This document shows positions 27,619-37,255 of a stretch of 64,000 nt of DNA, piece by piece. The DNA is taken from the NCBI RefSeq assembly GCF_028331445.1, contig NZ_JAQMHX010000001.1:496001-560000 (forward strand). Direction: 5' to 3'. The notes below the pieces were generated by a model. That model ran no database searches. It was given only the letters and a program-made list of their open reading frames with translations, and was not told where the DNA came from. The position numbers were made by a program, and so were the translations under genes. This stretch comes from Candidatus Phyllobacterium onerii (GTDB lineage Bacteria > Pseudomonadota > Alphaproteobacteria > Rhizobiales > Rhizobiaceae). How positions within the stretch are numbered: the stretch's first letter is position 1; every line of letters begins with the position of its first letter.

Positions 27619-28610
27619 CGGCGGGCTCCTCGCATGAACGGCAGCAACTTTTCGATGCTTGTGTTCGACAGCGTGATGGCGATTAGGATGATCGCGCCGA
27701 CGATCATCTTGAAGGCGAAGGGCGATACGCCGAGGAGGTTCAATCCATTCTGGGTGATGGCGATGAGTAGGACGCCGAGGACGCAGCCCAGAACCGATCC
27801 CTTGCCGCCGCCAAGCCTTGCGCCGCCAAGAACGACCGCCGCCAATACGTCGAGTTCCCGCCCGTAAAGGGCATTGGGCACAACCTCCTGCGCGTAATGG
27901 GCCTGGATCAGACCGGCTATCCCTGCCATCATCCCGAGCCATCCGAACGCGATGAATTGCATGGCTCCGATATTGATGCCGAAGCGGCGAGCGCCCTCCG
28001 GATTATCACCGAAGGCATATAGCTGCCGCCCGGTCGTGGTTCGCGTTGTGAACAGCCATGTCGCAACGACACAGATCACCATGACGAGGACGGGCAAGGT
28101 TATCTCCGCCCATGTTCCGTCGGCCATCTCGTGTTCGAACAACACCACCCTCTCAGTCAGCCAATCGGGCAGATCGTAGATCGATACGCCTTGCGTGAAG
28201 AACATCAAAAGCCCGAAATAGATATTGAAGGTGGCGATGGTGGCGACGATGGAAATGATGCGAAAGCGGTGGATCAGAAAGGCGTTGAATGCCCCGAGCA
28301 ATATGCCGAGGCTTCCGGCGATGAGGAGCCCGCTGATCCAGCCGCCGCCACCGATGTAACCGAGGATCAGGGCGGTGACGTATTGAACAACCGACGCGGC
28401 AACCGCGAACGAGATATCGATGCCGCCCGCAATCAGCACGACCAGAAGCCCGACGGCGAAGATGATGTTGACGGAACTTGTGTTCAGAAGATCGAATGCG
28501 TTACCCAAGGAAAAGAAACTGTCCGTGGTCAGCGAAAGAACCACGCAGATGGCGGCTATGACGGCGAGCAGCGCGAACTCGGTCGCGTGGGATTGAACGA
28601 GCTTACGCAT
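27615..28610 (-). CDS. Ribose-type sugar ABC importer permease 1 (RbsC family)
   Basis: A 331-residue membrane protein of the same family as its downstream neighbour and the same length. The motif LVVLIAGGIDISFAVAAS near residue 55 and the loop YAFGDNPEGARRFGINI near 205 are typical. The two different permeases probably form a heterodimer. The first 8 bases overlap the end of the ATPase gene, and the stop overlaps the next ATG. Confidence 0.9.
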   Translation of the reverse strand: MRKLVQSHATEFALLAVIAAICVVLSLTTDSFFSLGNAFDLLNTSSVNIIFAVGLLVVLIAGGIDISFAVAASVVQYVTALILGYIGGGGWISGLLIAGSLGILLGAFNAFLIHRFRIISIVATIATFNIYFGLLMFFTQGVSIYDLPDWLTERVVLFEHEMADGTWAEITLPVLVMVICVVATWLFTTRTTTGRQLYAFGDNPEGARRFGINIGAMQFIAFGWLGMMAGIAGLIQAHYAQEVVPNALYGRELDVLAAVVLGGARLGGGKGSVLGCVLGVLLIAITQNGLNLLGVSPFAFKMIVGAIILIAITLSNTSIEKLLPFMRGARR

Positions 28611-30111
28611 AGACGGCGGCCTCGATGTCCTGGAGACTGCACGACTGCGGATCGAACCATCCCGCAATCTGGCCTTGCGCCATGTGCAGGACCCGGTCCG
28701 CGTTGAAATAAACTTCGGGAACCTCATCCGAGATCAGGATGATGGCAAGACCGCTCTCGGCGAGCTTCGCCACGATTTCGAAGATGCCGGCGCGGGCGCC
28801 CACATCGACACCGACCGTCGGCGCATCGAGGATGAGGAGCTTCGGGTCCGTTGCCAACCATTTGGCGATCGCAATGCGCTGCTGATTGCCACCGGACAAG
28901 GTCGAGACCGCATCGCTTTGCCGGCCGATCTTCACACCGAGATCGGCGATCCACCGCGCAACCAGCTGTCGTTTTCGATCGTCGGACAAGAGCCCGCCCG
29001 ATTTGATGCGATCAAGCGAGGCTATCACCAGATTGTCAGCGATTGACTGCGGCTGAATAAGTCCAAGCGACAGGCGGTCTTCGGAGAGATAGGCGATGCC
29101 TGCCTTGATCGCGTCGCGGTTAGAGGAAAAGCGTACAGGTTTGCCATGCAGCGAGACAGATCCGGACCGGGGCTTCAGCATTCCGAACAGCGCTAGCGCA
29201 AGTTCCGTTCGTCCTGCGCCGAGCAGTCCGGTTATACCGAGCGTTTCACCGCTGCGCACGTTGAATGAAATATCGTGGAATTGTCCCGGGCGCGAAAGTC
29301 TTTTGACTTCGAGAACGATCGGATTATCCCGAACTGACTTTGCCCGCACTTGCTGATCAAAATTCTTGCCGGTCATCAGCTCGGTAACACGTGACTGTGT
29401 CATTCCTTCCACGGGGTAGACCCCGACCAGGGCACCATCACGCAGCACGGTGAGACGGTTGGAGATTTCCAGTACTTCGGCCAGACGATGGCTGACGAAT
29501 ACAACTGCAACACCCGACGCCGACAACGAGCGGACGATCTCGATCAAATGATCGGTTTCGGACTGCGTCAGGGAAGCTGTCGGTTCGTCCATGAAAACGA
29601 GCTTCGCTTCGCCGACGAGCGCGCGGGCGATAGCCACGATCTGGCGCTGCGCAATCGAATAATCTTTTAGGGGTGCATCGACATCCAGCGCGACCCCAAG
29701 GCGCTGGAGCGCTTTGACCGCGATATCACGCATGGTGCGATAGTTGACGAACCGCGGCCAGCGGCCGATCACGGTCTGGAAAGCGATGTTTTCCGCAACG
29801 GTCATTTCAGGAAACAGGGCGAGGTCCTGCCAGATCACCTGAATTCCGCTGGCTTGGGCAGTGACGGGAGACATATGCGAATAGGTTTGCCCGTCATATT
29901 CGATGACGGCGCCGTCCTCCGGACGATAGACCCCGGTTATGATCTTGATGAGCGTACTCTTGCCGGACCCGTTTTCCCCTGCAAGACAATGGACTTCACC
30001 CGGCAGCACTTCGAAGCTCACATTCTTGAGCGCCTTGATGCCGCCGAAGGTCATATTGATATTGTGCAACGACAAGAGGGGCTTCGCGCCCGTGCCCGGA
30101 ATGTCCGCCAT
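28603..30111 (-). CDS. Sugar ABC importer ATPase with two ATP-binding cassettes (RbsA/MglA family)
   Basis: A 502-residue protein with two tandem ABC domains. The first has Walker A GENGSGKSTLIKII near residue 43 and MDEPTASL; the second starts near 260 with a degenerate Walker A GLLGAGRTELALAL, then a full signature LSGGNQQRIAIAKWL near 400 and LILDAPTVGVDVGA. The degenerate second P-loop is normal for this family. It energises import of a monosaccharide. The ATG at 30111 has no strong ribosome site. A 70-base spacer with a hairpin separates it from the binding-protein gene. Confidence 0.91.
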   Translation of the reverse strand: MADIPGTGAKPLLSLHNINMTFGGIKALKNVSFEVLPGEVHCLAGENGSGKSTLIKIITGVYRPEDGAVIEYDGQTYSHMSPVTAQASGIQVIWQDLALFPEMTVAENIAFQTVIGRWPRFVNYRTMRDIAVKALQRLGVALDVDAPLKDYSIAQRQIVAIARALVGEAKLVFMDEPTASLTQSETDHLIEIVRSLSASGVAVVFVSHRLAEVLEISNRLTVLRDGALVGVYPVEGMTQSRVTELMTGKNFDQQVRAKSVRDNPIVLEVKRLSRPGQFHDISFNVRSGETLGITGLLGAGRTELALALFGMLKPRSGSVSLHGKPVRFSSNRDAIKAGIAYLSEDRLSLGLIQPQSIADNLVIASLDRIKSGGLLSDDRKRQLVARWIADLGVKIGRQSDAVSTLSGGNQQRIAIAKWLATDPKLLILDAPTVGVDVGARAGIFEIVAKLAESGLAIILISDEVPEVYFNADRVLHMAQGQIAGWFDPQSCSLQDIEAAVYA

Positions 30112-30140
30112 TATGGTGCCTGTCAAAATCGGAGACTTGA

Positions 30141-30168
30141 TGCTGCCGGCGTAGTCACACCGGCAGCA
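30141..30168. other. mRNA hairpin between binding-protein and ATPase genes
   Basis: TGCTGCCGG (30141-30149) pairs perfectly with CCGGCAGCA (30160-30168). There is no T-run, so it is more likely a stabilising or attenuating structure. In importer operons such a hairpin often lets the binding protein be made in excess over the membrane subunits. Confidence 0.6.
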
Positions 30169-30181
30169 GAACCAGTGCTGA

Positions 30182-31171
30182 TCAAAGACCCATCTTGGCC
30201 AGATCGGCCACGGTTTCCTTGTTGATCGGCACAAGCTGGTCGACGATGATGTTATGGTTCTCGACGTCAGGGTGGATTACACCGAGACCCTCGATATCGT
30301 CGCCGTCTTTCAGTTTTTCACCCTTCATCAGCTTGTCAGCAAGCGTGACAAAGACTTCGCCTGCCTGCTTCGGATTCCACATGAATCCGCCCGAGATGGC
30401 ACCGGATTTAATGAGCTTTTGTCCCTGGCCCGGCGAGAAAGGTCCCAGCACGAAGATTTCACCGGTCTTGCGCCGTTCTTCGATTGCGCGACCTGCACCG
30501 ATCGGACCCTGGCTGCCGAACGCCAGGAAGCCCTTGAGGTCGGGATGCGCCGAAATGAGGTCGAGCGCCGTCGAGCGGCTCTTGTCCACGTCTTCGGCAA
30601 CGCCGTAGCGCTCGCCGACGAGCTTCATGTCCGGATAGTTCTTCTTGATATATTCGTTGGCAGCATCAGCCCATGCGTTGTGCAGGGGAACGGTCAGCGA
30701 TCCAACGAAAACGGCATATTCGCCCTTGCCGCCCATTTTTTCCGCCAGAAGCTTGGCGTGCGCTTCACCGAAACCGGTCGCAGAGGCGAGTTCGAAATCC
30801 CAATCGGCGCCCTTTTGGCTCGGCGACTCGTGGGTGATGACGATGATGCCCTTTTCCTTGGCTTTGCTGAGCACCGGTTCCAGAACCTTGGCATCGTTCG
30901 GCACAACGCCGATGACCTTCACGCCTTGCGCAATCAGATCCTCGATGGCGCGAACCTGAAGCGCTGGATCGGCACTTGTCGGCCCGACCATGAAGGCATC
31001 GACACCGAGCTTTTTGCCCTGTTCCTTGATGCCTGCATCCATGGCGTTGAACCATGGAATACCGCCGATCTTGACGACGATACCAACCTTGCCGCTGTCG
31101 GCGGCAAGGGCCGTGAAGGCGCCCGCCAAAGACAGCGATGCCGCAACGGCGGCGATTACAAATCTTTTCAT
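30182..31171 (-). CDS. Sugar ABC importer periplasmic binding protein (Peripla_BP_4)
   Basis: A 329-residue secreted protein with a Sec signal peptide (MKRFVIAAVAASLSLAGAF, cleavage near ALAA). The mature part begins KVGIVVKIGGIPWFNAMDAGIKEQGK, the first strand and helix of the ribose/autoinducer-2-binding fold, and has the hinge block ITHESPSQ near residue 120. It captures a sugar in the periplasm. GGAGGAAAC precedes the ATG. First gene of a five-gene operon ending with a ketose epimerase. RbsB, RhaS-like and LsrB-like proteins all share this fold, so the sugar is not assigned. Confidence 0.88.
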   Translation of the reverse strand: MKRFVIAAVAASLSLAGAFTALAADSGKVGIVVKIGGIPWFNAMDAGIKEQGKKLGVDAFMVGPTSADPALQVRAIEDLIAQGVKVIGVVPNDAKVLEPVLSKAKEKGIIVITHESPSQKGADWDFELASATGFGEAHAKLLAEKMGGKGEYAVFVGSLTVPLHNAWADAANEYIKKNYPDMKLVGERYGVAEDVDKSRSTALDLISAHPDLKGFLAFGSQGPIGAGRAIEERRKTGEIFVLGPFSPGQGQKLIKSGAISGGFMWNPKQAGEVFVTLADKLMKGEKLKDGDDIEGLGVIHPDVENHNIIVDQLVPINKETVADLAKMGL

Positions 31172-31293
31172 TGTTTCCTCCTCCATGTGCTCCCCACGGG
31201 AGCTTAACATCCAATCGGGCTGCGGTCATTGGCAGAACCGGAATGGCCCTGGAAAACCCACGCTCGATCACCGCCTCCTCACGCTGCGATGTC

Positions 31294-31333
31294 TGCACCA
31301 CCGATGTTGCATTTTTGCACAATCGATGGTGCA
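31294..31333. promoter_or_regulatory. Long inverted-repeat operator in divergent promoter
   Basis: TGCACCACCGATG (31294-31306) faces ATCGATGGTGCA (31322-31333); the arms match at 11 of 12 bases. The inner part reads TTGCA-tttt-TGCA, a second symmetry on the same centre. It lies between the binding-protein gene and the LacI-type regulator, the expected place for regulator binding. Confidence 0.7.
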
Positions 31334-31390
31334 ATGAATATCATTTAGTTTGCCACTTTCGTCAAGCGGTGTTTGGCAGTAGGAGAAATC

Positions 31391-32449
31391 ATGGAACATC
31401 AACCGAAGAAAAAGGCGACGATCTACGACCTTTCGGTGCTTTCCGGGAGTTCGCCATCGACGGTCAGCGCGGTTCTCAACGGCACCTGGCGCAAGCGCCG
31501 GATCAAGGAAACTACAGCTGAGCTGATACGCGATCTGGCCGATCAGCATCAGTACACCGCGAACCTGCAAGCGCGGGGGCTGCGCAGTTCGAGGTCTGGC
31601 CTTGTCGGCCTTCTGCTGCCTGTTCACGACAACCGCTATTTTTCATCGATGGCACAGTCGTTTGAGGCGCATGTTCGCAGCCGTGGACAGTGTCCCATCG
31701 TCGTCAGTGCCTGCCGTGATCCGGAGGAGGAAAGGCGAACGGTGGAAACGCTGATTTCCTATTCGGTCGACGAGCTGATCGTGGCGGGCGCTACAGATCC
31801 CGACGGTGTCCATGCCGTTTGCATCGGGTCCGGCCTCAAACACGTCAATATCGATCTGCCAGGCAGCAAGGCGCCCTCCGTGATCAGCGATAATTATCAG
31901 GGCGCACGCATGCTGACGGAGGCGATAATTCGCCATTTCAGCGATGATCTGAAACTTGGCCCCGACGAACTGTATCTGTTTGGCGGCCGCGACGATCACG
32001 CGAGCCGGGAACGTATTCGCGGATTTCGCGCCATCAAACGCGAACTGATGCAGGGCGATTCAGACAAATGCATAGAACCGACCGGCTACTCCCCCAATAT
32101 GGCGCAGATCGCTTTCGAACGCTTCTACGAGCGGGAAGGGAAGCTGCCGCGAGGATTGTTCATCAATTCGTCCATCAATTTCGAAGGCCTTCTGCGTTTC
32201 ATGGCCCAGCACCCGAACGAAGCTTTCATGGATATTGTGGTCGGCTGTTACGATTACGATCCGTTCGGATCGTTTCTGCCGTTCCCGGTTATCATGATCC
32301 GTCAGGATATCGAAGGGATGATCACGAAGGCGTTCGAGATCATGGCGGAGAACCGTCCGTCAGTGCAGACTTACCTCATCCAGCCGGAACTTGTGCCGCC
32401 GCGGACCGCGCTCAAGGGACCTCTCGATGCCATCAAGGATATAGCGTAG
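31391..32449 (+). CDS. LacI-family transcriptional regulator
   Basis: A 352-residue regulator. The helix-turn-helix is at residues 8-30 (ATIYDLSVLSGSSPSTVSAVLNG cut into helix 2 and 3), followed by the hinge region containing LQARGLRSSRSGLVGLLLP and a sugar-binding domain of the periplasmic-protein fold. It probably represses the divergent importer-epimerase operon until the sugar or a derivative binds. AGGAGA lies upstream of the ATG at 31391. The symmetrical operator is 60-100 bases upstream. Confidence 0.9.
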   Translation: MEHQPKKKATIYDLSVLSGSSPSTVSAVLNGTWRKRRIKETTAELIRDLADQHQYTANLQARGLRSSRSGLVGLLLPVHDNRYFSSMAQSFEAHVRSRGQCPIVVSACRDPEEERRTVETLISYSVDELIVAGATDPDGVHAVCIGSGLKHVNIDLPGSKAPSVISDNYQGARMLTEAIIRHFSDDLKLGPDELYLFGGRDDHASRERIRGFRAIKRELMQGDSDKCIEPTGYSPNMAQIAFERFYEREGKLPRGLFINSSINFEGLLRFMAQHPNEAFMDIVVGCYDYDPFGSFLPFPVIMIRQDIEGMITKAFEIMAENRPSVQTYLIQPELVPPRTALKGPLDAIKDIA

Positions 32450-32563
32450 GCGGCTTCGGCCGCGTGAACAAATAACGCCCCACCGAAGCAGGGCGTCAAA
32501 GTCTTGATGAAAAGTGTTTAGGCAGGACGTCGCGTCGCTGAGAGATACCCCGTTATCGGGAAA

Positions 32564-32809
32564 CTACCTGCAACGGGCTGTATAAATATGACCGCGACTG
32601 TTACGATATTGACAGTTGCCGTTTCGCAGATTTCGAACCAACAGTCCGCCAAGAGCGCCAGCCCCGGCGCCAATCAAAGCACCTTTGCCGCCACCGGCGA
32701 TTCCGCCGATTGCCGCGCCTGCCACCGTGCCAATACTGAGGTCTTTTTCTGTCGTCGTGCAGGCCGAAAGCATAAACAATGCCGCCACAGCAGCAATTAA
32801 TGTTCGCAT
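32564..32809 (-). CDS. Small lipoprotein with glycine-zipper segment
   Basis: An 81-residue protein. MRTLIAAVAALFMLSAC is a lipoprotein signal with the acylated cysteine at residue 17. A glycine-rich helix follows (VAGAAIGGIAGGGKGALIGAG), the glycine-zipper pattern found in small outer-membrane-associated lipoproteins, then a short basic tail ending YTARCR. A GGGGA ribosome site precedes the ATG. Its exact function is unknown. Confidence 0.8.
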   Translation of the reverse strand: MRTLIAAVAALFMLSACTTTEKDLSIGTVAGAAIGGIAGGGKGALIGAGAGALGGLLVRNLRNGNCQYRNSRGHIYTARCR

Positions 32810-33090
32810 ATCAACAATCCCCTTTGCGATTCCACAATTTGCTTGGCCCCCACGCTGGAATAGCGAAGCCGTAGATATCTTACGTCGCAAAAACCACGTT
32901 AGGCAATAGTGCTAAAATTCGCGCCGCAGCGGGCCATGTCTTGGCGATCCGCGTCCAGTTGAGACGTTAGAGGTTAAGGTGGTTAAGTGGGGAAGGGTTG
33001 ACGACGAGCCAATGGCGCGCTCCACATAGGCGGAAAATGACCAATCGTTGCCGTGGGATTTGGGAAGAGGTAGCCAGCTACTGTTTTCAC

Positions 33091-33167
33091 TGGTCGGAGT
33101 GAGAGGATTCGAACCTCCGACCCCGTCGTCCCGAACGACGTGCGCTACCAGGCTGCGCTACACTCCG
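33091..33167 (-). tRNA. tRNA-Pro (anticodon CGG)
   Basis: On the minus strand the acceptor stem CGGAGTG pairs with CACTCCG. The anticodon stem CGTCG/CGACG holds the loop TTCGGGA, giving anticodon CGG, and the T arm reads GGTTCGAATCC. The CCA end is encoded (33093-33091). Confidence 0.96.
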
Positions 33168-33349
33168 TGACCAGTACGCGGGGTATATAACGTCCGGTTT
33201 CAGCGCCTGCAAGTTGTTTCCTTCTCACATCAGTTACACGAGTGGTAATCCACTTGCACAGGTAAAACAGCCAATTTGCCTACTGTGATCGAAGCGCAAA
33301 GTCTTGTATCGATTGAAAAAGCGAGGTTTGGGGCGCTCGAACAGCGGGA

Positions 33350-35608
33350 ATGCGATCGATGGCGGCAGAAAAGCAAAAGATCATCAGCTTTGTCATGAGC
33401 GGCGGTGTTGGTTCGAGGCTCTGGCCGCTGTCGCGTGAGGATTTTCCCAAACAATTCCACAATCTTTCCGGGCAAGGCTCGATGCTGCTGCGAACGGTCA
33501 AGCGCATGGGCGCCCGGGTCGAAGCTGGCGCTGTGCCGGTGTATTTGCTGGCCTCGGAACGGCATGCGAACCGAATCAGCCAAGACCTTGCCGGAATTGA
33601 TCTTGCCGGTGGCCGGCCGATTCTCGAACCGATGGGCCGTAACACCGCGTCTGCAGTCGTGCTGGCAACGGAAGTAACCCTGCGCGAGCATGGCGATGAA
33701 CTTGTTCTGGTTGTGCCTTCTGATCATGAGATCACCACGGATCGTGACTTCTGGAACACGGTCGAGGCGGGTATCGAAGCGGCGAAAGCCGGGCGGATCG
33801 TCGTTTTCGGTATCCAGCCGGACCGACCGGAAACCGGCTTTGGCTATATCGAAGTGGGCCCGCTGACGGAGACTATCCGCGATGTGGTGCGTTTCGTCGA
33901 GAAACCCAACGAGCACACCGCCAAGCAATACCTTGAATCCGGAAATTTCCTCTGGAATGCGGGTATTTTCCTCTTCCGCGCTAGTATCATGCGCGATGCC
34001 TTCAAAACACATGCTGCCGATATTTGGGAGGGCGCCATTGCTGCGCTCGACAAGGCGGACACCAACATATCCGGCACGTATCTGCCGCACGATCTCTATG
34101 CTGCCGTACCATCCATTTCGGTTGACTATGCCATCATGGAACGGGCTTCGGACATCGCACTTGTTCCGGCGAAATTCCGCTGGAATGATCTTGGTTCCTG
34201 GCAATCGCTACTGGAGGTTGGTTCGGTCGATGGCAACGGCAATGTAATTGTGGGCGATGTGGTGGCGATCGATTGCGAGCATAGCTATCTACGGAGTGAC
34301 GGCCGTCTGCTTTCTGCGGTCGGGCTGCGTGACACGGCTGTGGTCGCCACGGCGGATGCGACATTCGTCGCGCCGGTCAATGAGAGCCAGAATGTCCGCA
34401 AAATCGTCGAGCAACTGGAGAAGACAGGGCGTCTCGAAACAAAATTTACGCCCGCGCAGGATCGCCTGCCCCAGGTCGGAGCTTATGGCAACAGGGTGCG
34501 GCATTGGCTGTTCAGCGAGACCCTTCCTCTCTGGTCGACGGTAGGGGTAGATGACCGCCATGGTGGCTTCTACGAAGCGATGTCATTTGAAGCGACACCC
34601 ATCACGAAACCAAAACGCATGCGAACAATGGCGCGGCAGATCTACGCGTTTGCCGTGGCCCACGAAATGGGCTGGGACGGACCGGCTCATGCGCTGATTG
34701 ACCATGGGATCGATTTCATTACGGCCAATGGACGCACGGATCGCGGCGGCTGGATCAAAACCTTTAATCCAGATGGCAGCGTTCTTGACGCTACCGAAGA
34801 TGCCTACGACCAATCATTTGTGCTCCTGGCGCTCGCTCACGCACATAGGGCCGGGCATAAAAAGGCGCTGGCTCTCGGCACGGAGACCTTCGTATTCATC
34901 GATGAATACCTCGCGGACGCACGGCTGACAGGCTTTCTGGAAACGCCGGATGACAAGGGTTTGCGCCGGTCGAACCCGCATATGCATTTGCTTGAATCAT
35001 TCTTGGCCTGGCATGCCGTGACGGGCAATCGCGATTATCTGCAGCGGGCGGCACGAATCGTCGATCTCTTCCGTCATCACATGTTCGATGCGGAAACCTG
35101 GACACTTGGCGAATATTTCAGCAATGACTGGGAGCGTGCGCCAGGCGAGCAGGGCGAATGGACCGAACCCGGTCACCATTTCGAATGGGCCTCGCTGCTG
35201 GTCAATTTCGCTGCTGCATCGGGCCAGAAAGACATTGTCCGTTTTGCACGCAAGCTATATTCCTCGGCTATCGCCAATGGCTTGAACCGGGCGACGGGTC
35301 TTGCATACGGTGCGGTTTCGCGCCACGGCCTGCCGCTCGACACAAATTCACGCAGCTGGCCGCAGACCGAAGCAGTCAAAGCGGCGATGGCGCTTGACGG
35401 CAATGGCGGTCCGGACTTGAAGCCTGAAGTTGAGGCTCGAGTAGGGCGTCTTTTCCGCTGGCATATCGAACCTGCTCCAAAGGGGTTGTGGATCGACCTC
35501 ATCGACGAGACGGGCCGCGCCAAGGCCGAAGATGTTCCGGCCTCGATCTTTTACCACCTTGTCAGCGCCTTGACGCAATACGTGGATTACGTGGGGAAGA
35601 GGCCCTAG
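33350..35608 (+). CDS. Fused mannose-1-phosphate guanylyltransferase / AGE-family mannose isomerase
   Basis: A 752-residue fusion. Residues 1-350 are a nucleotidyltransferase with the GDP-mannose signature [21 protein letters not shown] split over residues 15-35, [10 protein letters not shown] near 88, and VEKP near 185. Residues 380-745 form an (alpha/alpha)6 barrel of the N-acylglucosamine 2-epimerase/mannose isomerase group, with [24 protein letters not shown] and [12 protein letters not shown] carrying catalytic histidines. Together they would take fructose-6-P or mannose-6-P toward GDP-mannose for surface polysaccharide, although a mutase is still needed. Two ATGs (33350 and 33359) are possible; the second has better spacing to GGGA. 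Confidence 0.87.
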   Translation: MRSMAAEKQKIISFVMSGGVGSRLWPLSREDFPKQFHNLSGQGSMLLRTVKRMGARVEAGAVPVYLLASERHANRISQDLAGIDLAGGRPILEPMGRNTASAVVLATEVTLREHGDELVLVVPSDHEITTDRDFWNTVEAGIEAAKAGRIVVFGIQPDRPETGFGYIEVGPLTETIRDVVRFVEKPNEHTAKQYLESGNFLWNAGIFLFRASIMRDAFKTHAADIWEGAIAALDKADTNISGTYLPHDLYAAVPSISVDYAIMERASDIALVPAKFRWNDLGSWQSLLEVGSVDGNGNVIVGDVVAIDCEHSYLRSDGRLLSAVGLRDTAVVATADATFVAPVNESQNVRKIVEQLEKTGRLETKFTPAQDRLPQVGAYGNRVRHWLFSETLPLWSTVGVDDRHGGFYEAMSFEATPITKPKRMRTMARQIYAFAVAHEMGWDGPAHALIDHGIDFITANGRTDRGGWIKTFNPDGSVLDATEDAYDQSFVLLALAHAHRAGHKKALALGTETFVFIDEYLADARLTGFLETPDDKGLRRSNPHMHLLESFLAWHAVTGNRDYLQRAARIVDLFRHHMFDAETWTLGEYFSNDWERAPGEQGEWTEPGHHFEWASLLVNFAAASGQKDIVRFARKLYSSAIANGLNRATGLAYGAVSRHGLPLDTNSRSWPQTEAVKAAMALDGNGGPDLKPEVEARVGRLFRWHIEPAPKGLWIDLIDETGRAKAEDVPASIFYHLVSALTQYVDYVGKRP

Positions 35609-37068
35609 TAAGGGCTCTCTACCTTGCCGGTTTCGACATAGACCGACTTGATCTGGCTATAATGATAAAGCGCGGCAAGGCCGTTCTCGCGGCCAACGCC
35701 GGATTGCTTGAAGCCACCGAACGGCATTTCCACCGGTGCAAGATTATAGGTGTTGATCCAGCAGGTGCCTGCCTTGAGTTGGCTGATCACGCGGTGCGCG
35801 CGCGACAGGTCCTTGGTGAACACACCGGCTGACAAGCCGAACTCCGTATCGTTGGCGCGGGCGATGACTTCGTCCTCCTCCTGAAAATCGAGGACTGCCA
35901 TCACCGGCCCGAAGATTTCTTCCTGCGCGATCACCATATCATCGGTTACATTGGTGAAGATGGTCGGTTCGACGAAGCATCCGCCCTCGAAGCCCTGCAT
36001 CTTTGGAACGCCGCCACCGAAATGCAGCGTGGCACCTTCGGCCTTACCCTTTTCGATATAGGACACGACCTTGTCGCGCTGGGAAGCGTTGACCAGCGGA
36101 CCGAGATGGATATCCGGATCGAGTGGATCACCGAGGCGAATCGCCTTCGTGCGCGTGGTCAGACGGTCGAGGAACTGCTCCTTGATGCCACCCTGCACGA
36201 AAACGCGCGTGCCGTTGGAGCACACCTGGCCGGTTGAATAGAAATTGCCAAGGAGTGCACCGCCGACTGCGTTTTCCACGTCGGCGTCGTCGAAAATGAT
36301 CAACGGAGATTTGCCGCCGAGTTCCATGGTTGCGTGCTTCATATGCGATCCGGCCTGTGCCAGCACGCGCTTGCCTGTCGGAACCGAGCCGGTCAGCGAG
36401 ACCTTGGCGACGAGCGGATGATCAACCAGCTGCGAGCCGACATCGCCAAAACCCTGCAACACGTTGAACAGACCATCGGGCAGGCCAGCTTCCTTGTAGA
36501 CTTCAGCCAAGGCAAGGGCCGACAGTGGTGTGTTCTCGGACGGCTTGAAGATCATGGCATTGCCGGCAGCAAGCGCTGGAGCGGACTTCCAGCCCGCACC
36601 TTGAATTGGATAGTTCCATGCGCCGATGCCGACGCAAACGCCCAAGGCCTCGCGGCGCGTGTAGGCATAGGATCCGCCAAGTTCGATCATCTCGCCATTG
36701 AACCCGGCGATGATGCCGCCGTAGAATTCCAGCGCATCTGCTGCGGACGCGGGATCGGCAACCAGCGTTTCCTGAATAGCCTTGCCGGTATCGAGTGTTT
36801 CGAGTTCGGCGATTTCGGCATTGCGGGCGCGCAGGATATCGGCGGCGCGGCGCAGGATGCGGCCACGTTCCACCGGCTTCAGCGCGGCCCAGGCTGGTTG
36901 CGCTGCGGCGGCGGCCTGCACCGCCTGCTCGATCAGCGCCGGTGTCGCGCCAAAGAGCCGGGCAATGATCTCGCCCGTTGCAGGATAGATCACATCAAGC
37001 GGCTTGCCTTCCTTGTCCTCGACGAAGCGGCCATTGATGAAATGCGATGCTAATGGCTGTGCGCGCAT
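35605..37068 (-). CDS. betB: Betaine-aldehyde dehydrogenase
   Basis: A 487-residue NAD-dependent aldehyde dehydrogenase. Key blocks: [31 protein letters not shown] near residue 150-180 in pieces, [28 protein letters not shown] with the general-base glutamate, and catalytic C283 in [13 protein letters not shown]. It oxidises betaine aldehyde to glycine betaine, an osmoprotectant. It follows betA by 187 bases that contain a dispersed repeat, so it may have separate expression. The last 4 bases overlap the convergent fusion gene. Confidence 0.93.
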   Translation of the reverse strand: MRAQPLASHFINGRFVEDKEGKPLDVIYPATGEIIARLFGATPALIEQAVQAAAAAQPAWAALKPVERGRILRRAADILRARNAEIAELETLDTGKAIQETLVADPASAADALEFYGGIIAGFNGEMIELGGSYAYTRREALGVCVGIGAWNYPIQGAGWKSAPALAAGNAMIFKPSENTPLSALALAEVYKEAGLPDGLFNVLQGFGDVGSQLVDHPLVAKVSLTGSVPTGKRVLAQAGSHMKHATMELGGKSPLIIFDDADVENAVGGALLGNFYSTGQVCSNGTRVFVQGGIKEQFLDRLTTRTKAIRLGDPLDPDIHLGPLVNASQRDKVVSYIEKGKAEGATLHFGGGVPKMQGFEGGCFVEPTIFTNVTDDMVIAQEEIFGPVMAVLDFQEEDEVIARANDTEFGLSAGVFTKDLSRAHRVISQLKAGTCWINTYNLAPVEMPFGGFKQSGVGRENGLAALYHYSQIKSVYVETGKVESPY

Positions 37069-37097
37069 GGTGTTCTCCAAAAAAAATCCGTGAGGTC

Positions 37098-37199
37098 GGC
37101 CTGCAAACGTCGGCTTTCTGCGCTTCCGGTGCTCACGTACGAAGAGCACGCTCCGCTCCGGTTCTCGCAATCCGTCATTTTCGGCTCGTCCTGACGGAT
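37098..37199. repeat. Dispersed intergenic repeat, copy A
   Basis: About 100 bases are similar to 52158-52261. Shared blocks in the same order are CTGCAAACG, TCCGGTGCTCACGTAC, ACGCTCCGC, CGGTTCTCG and TTTTCG. AAAAATCCGT just before and ACGGATTTTT at the end are inverted, so the unit can fold into a long hairpin with A and T runs that might terminate transcription. It lies between betA and betB. Confidence 0.72.
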
Positions 37200-37255
37200 T
37201 TTTGAGCCGGGCCTTTGATCGGCATAGCAATCTTTAAGGTTAGACATGGGATAGC

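Noticed and set aside
26719-27867. 382-residue plus-strand open frame opposite the sugar permease
   Set aside because: Antisense shadow of a well-supported membrane protein gene; rich in H, Q and R as expected from reversed hydrophobic codons.
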